A stretch of DNA of 64,000 nt from Petrocella atlantisensis (GTDB lineage Bacteria; Bacillota; Clostridia; Lachnospirales; Vallitaleaceae): assembly GCF_900538275.1 (NCBI RefSeq), contig NZ_LR130778.1, forward strand, positions 2,352,001 to 2,416,000, in the 5' to 3' direction. Within the stretch, counting starts at the first letter, position 1. Each line of letters starts with the position of its first letter. The position numbers were made by a program, and so were the translations under genes. Under the pieces are notes generated by a model, which did not search any database, had not been told where the DNA came from, and was given only the letters and a program-made list of their open reading frames with translations. This document shows, in pieces, positions 54,173-62,321 of this stretch.

Positions 54173-54299
54173 CATAGGGGATTTTGACCATCGATTCTTT
54201 TCTTTAACTTCACCTTAAAATAAGCTATAATGTGATAATGGCAACAAGTAATGCTGTTATATAGGATAAAGACAGCCTTACATATTGAAAGGAGAACAT

Positions 54300-55241
54300 A
54301 TGCGTTATTTGGCAGATGTGAATGAAGGCGATCAAATCGTCGATATATATTTATGTGCAGAAAAACAGGTACTAAAAACAAGAGCAGGGAAGAGTTATTA
54401 TTCCGTGAGATTACAAGATAAAACAGGTGTGGGCGACGGTAAAATATGGGATCTAAACGATGGTATCAATAGTTTTGGTACTGGTGATTATATCAAAGTT
54501 GATGCAACGGTCGTAAGCTTTCAAGGCAGTATCCAATATAATATTAAACGTGTACGTGTAGCACAAGAAGGTGAATACGATCCAAAAGACTATATACCGG
54601 CAACAGAATATAATGTCGAAGAAATGTATAAAGAATTTGTTGGATATATCGAGGATATGGACGACCCTTGGCTAAAGCAATTGGCCACCAATTTCTTTGT
54701 AGAAGATAAGGCATTTGCCAAAAGCTTTAAGGCCCATACAGCGGCAAAAACTGTGCATCATGCCTATATGGGTGGCTTACTAGAACACACTTTATATATG
54801 CTTAGACTATGTGATTTTATGACCAAGCAATATCCGGTATTAAACAAAAGCATCCTGTTTTCAGGCTGTATGTTCCATGATATTGGTAAGCTCAAAGAAT
54901 TGTCGGAGTTTCCGATTATTGAGTATACGGATGAAGGTCAACTCATTGGGCACATCATTATAGGTATTGAATGGTTAAGTAAAAAAATTGATGAGATTCC
55001 TAAGTTCCCACCAACCCTTGCCAATTTACTCAAGCATATGATTATTGCCCATCATGGCGAGTTGGAATACGGATCACCTAAGAAACCGGAGCTCATTGAA
55101 GCGATAGCCCTGCATTATATTGATAATATGGATGCAAAGATGAAAACATTTACAACCTTGATGAATGCTTCTAGTGAGCAAGATGATTGGCTAGGTTATC
55201 AGAGGATGTTTGAGAGCAACTTAAGAAGAACCAGATATTAG
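54300..55241 (+). CDS. yhaM: 3'-5' exoribonuclease YhaM
   Basis: YhaM trims short RNAs and some DNA from the 3' end. The 313 residues match the family length. An N-terminal OB-fold nucleic-acid-binding domain (about 10-90, KSYYSVRLQDKTGVGDGKIWDL) is followed by an HD domain with the metal ligands HHAYMGGLLEHTL, CMFHDIGKLKEL and MIIAHHGELEYG. An ATG at 54285 exists, but GAAAGGAG sits between it and the ATG at 54300, which is therefore the start. Confidence 0.94.
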   Translation: MRYLADVNEGDQIVDIYLCAEKQVLKTRAGKSYYSVRLQDKTGVGDGKIWDLNDGINSFGTGDYIKVDATVVSFQGSIQYNIKRVRVAQEGEYDPKDYIPATEYNVEEMYKEFVGYIEDMDDPWLKQLATNFFVEDKAFAKSFKAHTAAKTVHHAYMGGLLEHTLYMLRLCDFMTKQYPVLNKSILFSGCMFHDIGKLKELSEFPIIEYTDEGQLIGHIIIGIEWLSKKIDEIPKFPPTLANLLKHMIIAHHGELEYGSPKKPELIEAIALHYIDNMDAKMKTFTTLMNASSEQDDWLGYQRMFESNLRRTRY

Positions 55242-55280
55242 ATTTTGTTTAGCGGATTAATAGATGAATAGAGGTATAAA

Positions 55281-56657
55281 ATGTCGAAAGTAAAGGCACC
55301 AGTGGTAAAAAATGAAGTATATGAGATGGTGGTTGATGATATTGGTGTTAACGGTGAAGGCATCGGCAAAGTGGAAGGTTATACTTTATTTGTCGATGGC
55401 GGTTTGCCAGGTGAGACAGTTCTTACCAAGGTTGTTAAAGTCGGTAAGAATTTTGGTTTTGGGAAGCTTGAGTCCATCCAGGTACCCTCCCCGGATAGAG
55501 TTATACCTATATGTAAAGTGGCAAGTCAGTGCGGCGGCTGTCAACTCCAGCATTTATCCTATGAGGGCCAGTTGAAGTTTAAGCAAAATAAAGTAGACCA
55601 ATTGATTAAAAGAATTGGGAAATTAAGCGACATACAAGTGGAACCGGTTATAGGTATGGATGAGCCCTATTATTACCGAAACAAAGTTCAATATCCGGTT
55701 AGGCAAGAAGGTGGTCGTGTAAAAATCGGCTTTTACGCCAAACGCAGTCATAGAATAGTGGAAACGGACATCTGTTACATACAAGATCAGCGTAATGAAG
55801 AAGTCAAAGCCCTCATCTTGGATTGGATGACACAAAACGGTATATCCGCCTATAATGAAGAAACACATAAAGGCTTTTTAAGACATATTGTAACAAGACA
55901 TGCTCATTCTACAAAGCTTATGCATGTGACATTGGTCATTAACGGCCGACGCTTAAAAGCCTCAGAAGGTCTAATAGCAAGATTAACCAAGCTGGATTAT
56001 ATATCCGGTATCAGTGTGAATATCAACAAAGAAGTCACCAATGTCATCATGGGGGAACAATTGCTTCATGTGTATGGTGATACCCATATTGAAGATACCA
56101 TAGATGATGTCAAGTTCCACATATCACCCTTATCCTTCTTCCAAGTTAATCCGGTTCAGACAGAAAAACTATATGCAAAAGTCATTGAGTTTGCAGGACT
56201 AACGGGTGAAGAAACAGTCATGGATATTTTTTGTGGTATTGGTAGCATATCTCTTTTACTGGCAAAAAAAGCCAAAAAAGTCATTGGCGTAGAAGTGGTT
56301 GAAGCAGCGATAGAAGACGCACTTCATAATGCGGATATCAATGGTATAAACAATGTCGAATTCTATACAGGCAAGGCAGAAGAAGTCATACCAAGGCTTT
56401 ATGATGAATTAAAGATGCGAGCAGATATCATCGTTGTGGACCCACCAAGAAAAGGCTGTGAAGAAGTACTGCTAGAAGCGATGGTCAGGATTAATCCCAA
56501 ACGCATTGTCTATGTATCTTGTGACCCTTCAACACTGGCAAGAGACCTTAAGTATCTTGCAGAAAAAGGTTATAAAGTAGATCAAGTTCAGCCCCTTGAT
56601 ATGTTTCCTCAAGGCGTGCATGTGGAGACGATTGTCTTAGTGACCAAAGTGGATTAA
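55281..56657 (+). CDS. rlmD: 23S rRNA (uracil-5-)-methyltransferase RlmD/RumA family
   Basis: This 458-residue enzyme methylates uracil C5 in 23S rRNA using SAM. It has an N-terminal TRAM domain (DIGVNGEGIGKVEGYTLFVDG), the [4Fe-4S] cluster Cys residues in CKVASQCGGCQLQH, the SAM fold (DIFCGIGSISLLLAKKAKKVIGVEV) and the catalytic nucleophile in YVSCDPSTLARDL. In Gram-positive bacteria the related RlmCD modifies two sites, so the exact position is uncertain. The start has AGAGGT upstream. Confidence 0.93.
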   Translation: MSKVKAPVVKNEVYEMVVDDIGVNGEGIGKVEGYTLFVDGGLPGETVLTKVVKVGKNFGFGKLESIQVPSPDRVIPICKVASQCGGCQLQHLSYEGQLKFKQNKVDQLIKRIGKLSDIQVEPVIGMDEPYYYRNKVQYPVRQEGGRVKIGFYAKRSHRIVETDICYIQDQRNEEVKALILDWMTQNGISAYNEETHKGFLRHIVTRHAHSTKLMHVTLVINGRRLKASEGLIARLTKLDYISGISVNINKEVTNVIMGEQLLHVYGDTHIEDTIDDVKFHISPLSFFQVNPVQTEKLYAKVIEFAGLTGEETVMDIFCGIGSISLLLAKKAKKVIGVEVVEAAIEDALHNADINGINNVEFYTGKAEEVIPRLYDELKMRADIIVVDPPRKGCEEVLLEAMVRINPKRIVYVSCDPSTLARDLKYLAEKGYKVDQVQPLDMFPQGVHVETIVLVTKVD

Positions 56658-56741
56658 TAAGCCTAATGAATAGTTTTTGTTGCAATATATACTCAAAAGG
56701 AGTATGTCGAGATTATATCTTAATTTTAAGGAGGATTAATA

Positions 56742-57089
56742 ATGAAAAAGTTTGTTTTTAAGGATTACTTTCATGAGCCAGAGGGGAAAATATCCAAACG
56801 TATGCTTTCAAAAAGTGATAATGTAATTGCGTTCGTTCTAAATATTGCAAAAGGTGAAATATTACCAGGACATACACATCTTACGTCAACGCTTTTCCTG
56901 CAAGTTATGGAAGGCAATGCAAAAGTTATAACCGATGGCAATGAAACCTCATTGCAAGTTGGAGAGTTAATGCAAGTTGAAGGACCTGAAAGCCTGCAAG
57001 TTATAAACTGTGGTGAAGAAGTATTACGTCTTTTTGTTACAATTTCACCTATGGGTTCAGAGGCTTTTGCAACGGATGCGAATGTTTAA
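56742..57089 (+). CDS. Small cupin-domain protein
   Basis: This 115-residue single-domain cupin has the metal-binding pattern PGHTHLTSTLFLQVMEGNAKV and the second motif with VEGPESLQVINCGEEVLRLFV. It probably binds a metal ion and a small molecule; the substrate is unknown. The ATG follows AAGGAGG. The gene stands alone, ended by a very long perfect hairpin. Confidence 0.85.
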   Translation: MKKFVFKDYFHEPEGKISKRMLSKSDNVIAFVLNIAKGEILPGHTHLTSTLFLQVMEGNAKVITDGNETSLQVGELMQVEGPESLQVINCGEEVLRLFVTISPMGSEAFATDANV

Positions 57090-57102
57090 TATGACCAGAA
57101 AA

Positions 57103-57175
57103 TTAATTTAAGCAAAAGAAACCCTTGAAAATAGTTATTAAGGCTATTTTCAAGGGTTTCTTTTGCTTAAATTAA
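57103..57175. terminator. Very long perfect inverted repeat (32-bp arms)
   Basis: The arms 57103-57134 and 57144-57175 are perfectly complementary over 32 bp, with a 9-nt loop. AAAAGAAACCC and GGGTTTCTTTT mark the centre. It can terminate transcripts on both strands but is much longer than needed. Confidence 0.8.
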
Positions 57176-57255
57176 ACTAATAATTATAACACTAAACACG
57201 TGTTAATGCAACATATAAAACGGATAAACTTGTTTTTTTTGTAGTTTTAGTGTAT

Positions 57256-57380
57256 AATATAAGTAGAATATAATTTGATTTAGTGAAACACAATTGGGAT
57301 TCTAAGACCATATGATCTAATTTGGACGCTTTGGTCATATGAGAGTGAATAGCGTAACCGGCCTTATGGTCGGTTTTTTG
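57256..57380 (+). ncRNA. Candidate structured leader or small RNA ending in a terminator
   Basis: A promoter (TTGTTT at 57228, 17-bp spacer, TATAAT at 57251) would start an RNA near 57262. It contains CATATGA...TCATATG and a competing ACGCT...AGCGT pairing, then ends in a terminator (ACCGGCC/GGTCGGT plus six T, 57357-57379). A TTGGAGGCG follows at once, but no ORF with a standard start codon is seen behind it. No known riboswitch class was recognised. It may regulate the downstream genes by attenuation, or be a free RNA. Confidence 0.45.
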
Positions 57381-57560
57381 TATTGGAGGCGATTTCATAT
57401 CAAAAATATTCATATAATAAAGCAAGATGTGATCAGATTAAGACAAAAGTCAAACATTCAGATTCGTTTATGAGTAATGGCCTCAATAATATTATAGGTA
57501 GTGACTGGAAGACTTATTAAACATAATAAGTAAAAGAACTAATGAAACGTAAAAAAATCT

Positions 57561-57593
57561 GAATAATTTTTCGTGAGCTAACGTTAATTATTC
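57561..57593 (+). promoter_or_regulatory. Leader hairpin of the first repeat-protein gene
   Basis: GAATAATT pairs with AATTATTC eight bases before the GAAAGGAG of the gene at 57612. A related hairpin precedes the second gene (58033-58064). Confidence 0.5.
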
Positions 57594-57611
57594 ATGTGAA
57601 AGGAGAAAAGT

Positions 57612-57929
57612 ATGAAAACTAAAATTAGAAATATGGATACTATGGAAAAACACAAACTTGACCAAGATATTATCGATTTTGAAGGGGAAGTAGGCACAAC
57701 AGGTATAGAAGGAGAAGATAAGGAAAGAATTAAAGAAGGAAGCATGTTTGAGCATTACACCGATAGTCATCCAGATACAATAGAATTACACAGGCATGAA
57801 GAAGGTATTATCGACTATGAAGGAGAAGTAGGTACAACAGTTATAGAAGGCAAGGACAAGGCAAGAATTAAAGAAGGAAGCAAATTCGAACACTATACAA
57901 AAAGCCATCCGGATACAGCCGTTGAATGA
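57612..57929 (+). CDS. Acidic internal-repeat protein 1, unknown family
   Basis: This 105-residue protein consists of two ~47-residue repeats, each with EGEVGTT-IEG-DK-RIKEGS-FEHYT-SHPDT. It is very polar with no hydrophobic core or Cys, so it is probably disordered. There is no signal peptide. The ATG follows GAAAGGAG. The next gene encodes a related protein and both have similar leader hairpins, so they arose by duplication. The function is unknown. A stress or desiccation role, as in other hydrophilic repeat proteins, is only a guess. Confidence 0.7.
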   Translation: MKTKIRNMDTMEKHKLDQDIIDFEGEVGTTGIEGEDKERIKEGSMFEHYTDSHPDTIELHRHEEGIIDYEGEVGTTVIEGKDKARIKEGSKFEHYTKSHPDTAVE

Positions 57930-58032
57930 ATCAACATATAAATAAGATTGGAGGTTTAATAAGAATGAATTCAATTTAATAGGAAAGAGGAACTTAATCA
58001 ATGGTAGCTTATGAAATTACTACAATATAACC

Positions 58033-58064
58033 GAATAATCATCCATATATATGGTAAGTTATTC
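58033..58064 (+). promoter_or_regulatory. Leader hairpin of the second repeat-protein gene
   Basis: GAATAA pairs with TTATTC around an inner CCATATATATGG palindrome, followed by GAAAGGAG as in the first gene. Confidence 0.5.
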
Positions 58065-58084
58065 AATGATCGAAAGGAGAAATT

Positions 58085-58420
58085 ATGGAAAATAAATTTA
58101 AGAACACAGATACAATGGGCAAACGTAGTGAAGAGTTTGAAGGAGAAAAGGGCACAAGAGGCATAGAAGGAAAAGACGAACGAAGAACTAAGGACAACAG
58201 TAAATTTGAAGATTATTCAAAAAGCAATACGGATACAATGGGCAAGCGCGATGAAAAATTTGAAGGAGAAGAAGGCACAACTGGCATAGAAGGAAAAGAC
58301 AAACAGAGAACGAAGGACAATAGTAAATTTGAAGATTATTCAAAAAGCAATACGGATACAATGGGCAAGCGCGTTGACGATGTTGAAGGAGAAGAAGGCA
58401 CTACAGATGTTGAAAGATAA
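58085..58420 (+). CDS. Acidic internal-repeat protein 2, unknown family
   Basis: This 111-residue protein has 2.6 copies of a 41-residue (123-bp) repeat: NTDTMGKR, then FEGE-GT-GIEGKD, then RTKDNSKFEDYSKS. The DNA repeats are almost identical, so the array expanded recently. It is hydrophilic and charge-rich, with no Cys, Trp or signal peptide. The EGE-GT-IEGKDK-R-K and SKFE-Y-KS patterns are shared with the gene 155 bp upstream. The ATG follows GAAAGGAG. The family is not recognised. Confidence 0.7.
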   Translation: MENKFKNTDTMGKRSEEFEGEKGTRGIEGKDERRTKDNSKFEDYSKSNTDTMGKRDEKFEGEEGTTGIEGKDKQRTKDNSKFEDYSKSNTDTMGKRVDDVEGEEGTTDVER

Positions 58421-58638
58421 GACGAGTAAAATAGTTCTATAATTGACTGAAGGTTTTACTACTGAAAAAAACTTAAATGCCGCATATTCTACCTTATAAA
58501 TTATAAACTTGAGTAATGATTAAGACGCTAAAGGAGTTCATATATTCCGTAAATATCATAAATAATACGTAATTAGGTTGACGAATAGAGTTTTATTGTT
58601 TATAATTTTTAAAAGCAAATATTTATGAGATGATTATT
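58421..58638 (+). other. AT-rich gap before the NiCo riboswitch
   Basis: No credible ORF is seen. It should hold the promoter of the riboswitch-controlled transporter; a TATAAT-like box is not obvious. Confidence 0.4.
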
Positions 58639-58735
58639 AAACTGAACAGGCGATGAACCGACTTGAGTTCATAGGGCCGGGTTGCCAATGGCGACAGCAG
58701 ATTATGGTAAAAGCACATCTGTGGGACAGTAATGT
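58639..58735 (+). ncRNA. NiCo (nickel/cobalt) riboswitch
   Basis: The leader contains the conserved series ACTGAACAGGC, a stem-loop (GATGAAC/GTTCAT), GGGCCGGGTTGCC, GGCGACAGCAGATTATGG and GCACATCTGTGGGACAGT. This follows the published four-way-junction aptamer in order and sequence. The last part overlaps a terminator, which fits metal-dependent relief of termination. The next gene is a cation-efflux transporter, as in other cases. Confidence 0.9.
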
Positions 58736-58756
58736 TCTACACATGTGCTTTTTTGG
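58710..58756 (+). terminator. Riboswitch-controlled terminator
   Basis: AAGCACAT (58710-58717) pairs with ATGTGCTT (58743-58750), followed by a T-run. The left arm is part of the last aptamer helix, so metal binding would block the terminator. Confidence 0.8.
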
Positions 58757-58773
58757 TTTTTAAGGAGGACAGT

Positions 58774-59727
58774 ATGCACAATCAAGACGTAATTGATGAA
58801 ATACGAAATAGCGAAGCAAGGAAGGTGACGTGGGTTGGATTTTTTGTTAATACGGTACTGACAATCACTAAAATAGGAGCAGGAATATTAGGGCATAGTT
58901 CTGCTATGATTGCAGATGGTATCCATTCACTCTCTGACTTTTTTACAGATATTGTTGTGCTCGTTGGTTTCAAATTCACAGAAAAACCTGCAGATGAAGG
59001 GCATAGTTACGGACATGAAAAATATGAAACATTTGCAACTGTTATTATTGGATTAGTATTGTTTTTTGCTGGCTTTGGAATTTTACAAAAAGGTGTAATA
59101 AATGTTTATGGTGTTTTGGTAGAAAATGAAATTATAGCCAGACCCGGTATAATAGCAGTATTGGCTGCGATAATCTCAATTATCACAAAAGAAATGTTAT
59201 ATCGTTATACAAAAGGCGTAGGAGAGAAAATAAAGTCTCCAGCAGTTATAGCGAATGGTTGGCATCATCGAACAGATGCGTTTTCTTCTATTGGAACACT
59301 TTTTGGAATAAGTTGTGCCTATTTCTTAGGAGAGAAATGGACAATATTGGATCCTATCACAGCCATATTGGTCAGTATGTTTATCATTATTGTTGCCATT
59401 AAAATCATGGTGCCTGCAGTAAATGAGTTATTAGAAGCATCCCTTAATGAAGATGAGATAAAGTATATAACCAATTTATTTGATGCATCGATAGATGTTT
59501 TGAACTATCATAATATGAGAACGAGACGTATAGGGAATAAAGTGGCTATTGAAGCACATTTGCAGTTTGATAAAGACATTTCATTATATGATGCACATGC
59601 AGTCTCAGATGCTCTTGAGCAAAAATTGAGGTATTATTTTGGAAGAAGAAGCATTATCACTTTTCATTTAGAGCCCAATAAGGCATCAGATAGTGATAGT
59701 ATTATGGTTAGACTAATAAACCAGTAA
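58774..59727 (+). CDS. Cation diffusion facilitator exporter (Ni/Co regulated)
   Basis: This 317-residue CDF transporter has six predicted membrane helices. The metal-site motifs in helices II and V are HSSAMIADGIHSLSDFFTD and NGWHHRTDAFSS (HxxxD type). A cytoplasmic C-terminal domain follows (about 210-317). It likely exports Ni2+ or Co2+ in exchange for protons. An ATG-less frame extends to 58732, inside the riboswitch. The ATG at 58774 has TAAGGAGG upstream and is the start. The NiCo riboswitch supports the metal assignment. Confidence 0.93.
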   Translation: MHNQDVIDEIRNSEARKVTWVGFFVNTVLTITKIGAGILGHSSAMIADGIHSLSDFFTDIVVLVGFKFTEKPADEGHSYGHEKYETFATVIIGLVLFFAGFGILQKGVINVYGVLVENEIIARPGIIAVLAAIISIITKEMLYRYTKGVGEKIKSPAVIANGWHHRTDAFSSIGTLFGISCAYFLGEKWTILDPITAILVSMFIIIVAIKIMVPAVNELLEASLNEDEIKYITNLFDASIDVLNYHNMRTRRIGNKVAIEAHLQFDKDISLYDAHAVSDALEQKLRYYFGRRSIITFHLEPNKASDSDSIMVRLINQ

Positions 59728-59769
59728 GTCATGATATAATGTATTTATGATAGAGATAGGAGAAATATT

Positions 59770-60582
59770 ATGCATGAAGAGCCTTCAAAAAATAATGGAC
59801 AGGTTATATATTTTTCGCATGGTGGTGGTCCTCTACCCCTACTTAAGGACGCTTCTCATGATAAAATGATTCAATTTATGAGAGAGCTACCAAATAGTAT
59901 TAAGAAACCGGACTTAATTATTGTTTTTAGTGCGCATTGGGAGGAAGACACAGTCACAATTCAGAGTGGTATGGAACCTGAGATGGTATATGATTATTAT
60001 GGTTTTCCAGAAGCTGCATACAGCATTCAATATCCCTGTAAAGGAGATCATGATCAAGCCTTGAAAATAGCCGAGATTTTTAAGAAGAACGGTATTGAAT
60101 GTCGCCTAGATAATCATAGGCCTTATGACCATGGTTCATATATTCCCTTAAGTATGATGTATCCTAAGGCGGATATACCTGTTTTACAGATTTCGTTACA
60201 CCACAGTCTTGATCCGTTAATACATCTTAGTATTGGCAAGGCATTAAGACCACTTCTTGAAGAAAATGTTTTGATTATTGGTTCCGGGTTTTCGTTTCAC
60301 AATATGAAACAATTTTTCCTTGAGGGAAAAAATATAGAAGATCCAAAAAACAGTGAGTTTCAAGATAAACTTATAGAAGTATGTTGCCATGAAAAGAATG
60401 AAAATAAAAAGTGGGAAGACTTTATAAATTGGGAAAGCTTCCCAAACGCAAGGTATTGTCATCCACGAGAAGAACATTTGCTACCACTATTAGTGTGTAT
60501 TGGACTATCTGAGGATACTGGGACAAAAGTATTTGACAACTATATCCTGAGGAAAAGAGCTACAGCATTTTTGTGGTTTTAG
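59770..60582 (+). CDS. DODA-type extradiol dioxygenase (LigB class III)
   Basis: This 270-residue protein has the LigB/DODA fold. Typical motifs are YFSHGGGPLPLL, VFSAHWEEDTVTI, PEAAYSIQYPC, DHGSYIPLSMMYP and REEHLLPLLVCIG. The conserved His and Glu residues are the iron or zinc ligands of the family. It may open an aromatic ring, or act on another small phenolic, but no pathway genes are nearby. The start has ATAGGAGAA upstream. It is 42 bp downstream of the CDF gene, perhaps co-transcribed. Confidence 0.9.
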   Translation: MHEEPSKNNGQVIYFSHGGGPLPLLKDASHDKMIQFMRELPNSIKKPDLIIVFSAHWEEDTVTIQSGMEPEMVYDYYGFPEAAYSIQYPCKGDHDQALKIAEIFKKNGIECRLDNHRPYDHGSYIPLSMMYPKADIPVLQISLHHSLDPLIHLSIGKALRPLLEENVLIIGSGFSFHNMKQFFLEGKNIEDPKNSEFQDKLIEVCCHEKNENKKWEDFINWESFPNARYCHPREEHLLPLLVCIGLSEDTGTKVFDNYILRKRATAFLWF

Positions 60583-60782
60583 ATTTAATGACAATCTCTG
60601 GGGCATTATAAGATTTATCATGTTCCAATATCTAACTCTTATTTTCTTCATACTTTATCTTGTATCTTGTCAGTACCTATAGTTAGAATATATGATAAAA
60701 TATACTTGATGCAATAGAATGAGTCCTTATGTTGCGTTGTCTTATAAATCAAAAAAATGAATCATTAGAAGGAGTGGGAGAA

Positions 60783-62048
60783 GTGACTATTACCGTTTTT
60801 AATTTTTGTACAGAAGACCATTATACAGAAGGTAAATCAATTGAATCCGTTATACAAACACTCAATGAAACATATGGACAGGAGAAAACAGAAATAATAT
60901 CAGTAGAAAATGCACACGTGAATGACTGTGTAGGATGTTGGAAGTGCTGGGTCAAGACACCTGGGGTTTGTGTGCATAATGATGATATGATTTTCTACTA
61001 TGAGAAGATTATGGCCTCTGACAAAGTGGTATTTCTTTTCCCCACAAGCAATGGATTCTTAACCGGTCATGTAAAGACCTTTATAGATCGTCTCATTCCT
61101 TTGTACCATCCATATATTGACATTATTCAGGGTGAAATGATGCACGTTTACCGCTATGAGAAATATCCAGAACTGGAGTTTTACTATGAAGAAGATGGAC
61201 TAACCTCTATTGAGAATCAAATTATTGAAGACTACTGTTATAGAATGGCACATCATTTCAGGATCACTGCCGGAAGATGGATGCTTAAGGAACATAAAGT
61301 TATTAGAAAAACCCTTGAGCATAGAGAACCGCAGCAGGACATGCCATGGCAAGCGTTACAAAGACCAAATCGTGGAAAAGTCATTATTTATAATGGTTCT
61401 CCTCGTGGTAAGAAAAGCAATAGTTTAATATTGATTCAGCATATCATAGAAGGTATGAAATCTAAAGGACTGTTAGAAGATGCATACGAAGTGCGGCATC
61501 TAGCCTTGCAAAAGAATCACGACTTATGGGCGGAAGATTTTTGGAACCATACCAGGCATATCTTTGTTTTTCCGTTATATGTTCATAGTATGCCGGGCAT
61601 CGTCATGAAGTTTTTTGAAAAACTCACACCACTACAAGAAAAGGACACCGTTCAAATGGCTTTCTTTGTTCAGTCAGGTTTCATGGAAAGTTACCAGTCG
61701 ACTTATTTATTGCCGTATCTTGCACATCTACCCACTAGGTTAAATGCTGTTTATGGTGGAACGTTGATTAAGGGCGGCATGGAAGGTATACAGATTCGAC
61801 CAGAGAATTCCCTCGCCAAACTCATCAATCAAATCAAAGAGCTTGGAGCATCTTATATAGAAAAAGGTGTCTTTGATTATGAGATTGTAGATGAATTTAA
61901 GAAGCCTTATAAACTCACAGGAACTTGGAAGACCATATATAAATCACTTAAATGGACAGGTATTATGAACTTCTATTGGAATATGCAGCTTAAGAAGAAC
62001 GGTGTTATGAAAAAGAGCTTTGATCAGCCTTATACGCCCACAGAATAA
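60783..62048 (+). CDS. Double flavodoxin-fold NAD(P)H-dependent oxidoreductase
   Basis: This 421-residue protein carries two flavodoxin-like domains. The first (about 1-190) has the Cys cluster DCVGCWKCWVKTPGVC as in iron-sulfur flavoproteins of anaerobes, then FLFPTSNGFLTGHVKTFIDR. The second (about 200-375) starts with IIYNGSPRGKKSNSL, the FMN-binding loop of NADPH-dependent FMN reductases. The frame is open from 60729, but the GTG at 60783 has AGAAGGAG eight bases upstream. The role is unknown; electron transfer to small substrates is likely. Confidence 0.8.
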   Translation: MTITVFNFCTEDHYTEGKSIESVIQTLNETYGQEKTEIISVENAHVNDCVGCWKCWVKTPGVCVHNDDMIFYYEKIMASDKVVFLFPTSNGFLTGHVKTFIDRLIPLYHPYIDIIQGEMMHVYRYEKYPELEFYYEEDGLTSIENQIIEDYCYRMAHHFRITAGRWMLKEHKVIRKTLEHREPQQDMPWQALQRPNRGKVIIYNGSPRGKKSNSLILIQHIIEGMKSKGLLEDAYEVRHLALQKNHDLWAEDFWNHTRHIFVFPLYVHSMPGIVMKFFEKLTPLQEKDTVQMAFFVQSGFMESYQSTYLLPYLAHLPTRLNAVYGGTLIKGGMEGIQIRPENSLAKLINQIKELGASYIEKGVFDYEIVDEFKKPYKLTGTWKTIYKSLKWTGIMNFYWNMQLKKNGVMKKSFDQPYTPTE

Positions 62049-62134
62049 AGTATTAAGGGTCATTAAGAGCTATTGACATTATGGAATAAAAATATTATAC
62101 TTCAATTACAAGTAATAAAAATATCAAGTAATAT

Positions 62135-62218
62135 GATAAAGGCAAACCCAAGGAAATTTGGGGACGCAAAGCCACGGGCCTTAAGGTAATATCAACCAAG
62201 GTAGCCGGGTTACCAAAT
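62135..62218 (+). ncRNA. Cyclic-di-GMP-I (GEMM-I) riboswitch
   Basis: The leader has the GEMM-I core: AAAGGCAAACC, a short hairpin, GGACGCAAAGCCACGGGCC, AAGGT and GTAGCCGGGTTACC with the tetraloop receptor. It lies 104 bp before a secreted stalk-domain protein gene, with a terminator in between. It should switch expression with c-di-GMP level. Whether it is an on or off switch was not worked out. Confidence 0.95.
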
Positions 62219-62242
62219 ACTGAAAATACAGGAACATGTATT

Positions 62243-62277
62243 AGCTCTGTTTGGCAATCCTTTCAGAGCTTTTTTTG
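62243..62277 (+). terminator. Terminator of the c-di-GMP riboswitch
   Basis: AGCTCTG pairs with CAGAGCT around TTTGGCAATCCTTT, followed by seven T. Confidence 0.85.
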
Positions 62278-62321
62278 CGCTCTGTTGGACGAAACCAATC
62301 ATTCATTAAGGAGGAAGCAAA

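Noticed and set aside
57256-57380. Purine, preQ1 or SAM riboswitch
   Set aside because: None of the conserved core sequences of these classes fits, so it was left as an unassigned structured leader.
57382-57522. Possible ORF after the orphan leader (open frame of about 45 codons behind TTGGAGGCG)
   Set aside because: No ATG, GTG or TTG lies at a proper distance from the binding site, and no protein family was recognised.
57612-58420. CRISPR-like direct repeats
   Set aside because: The repeats are in frame, code for protein repeats and have no unique spacers of constant length.
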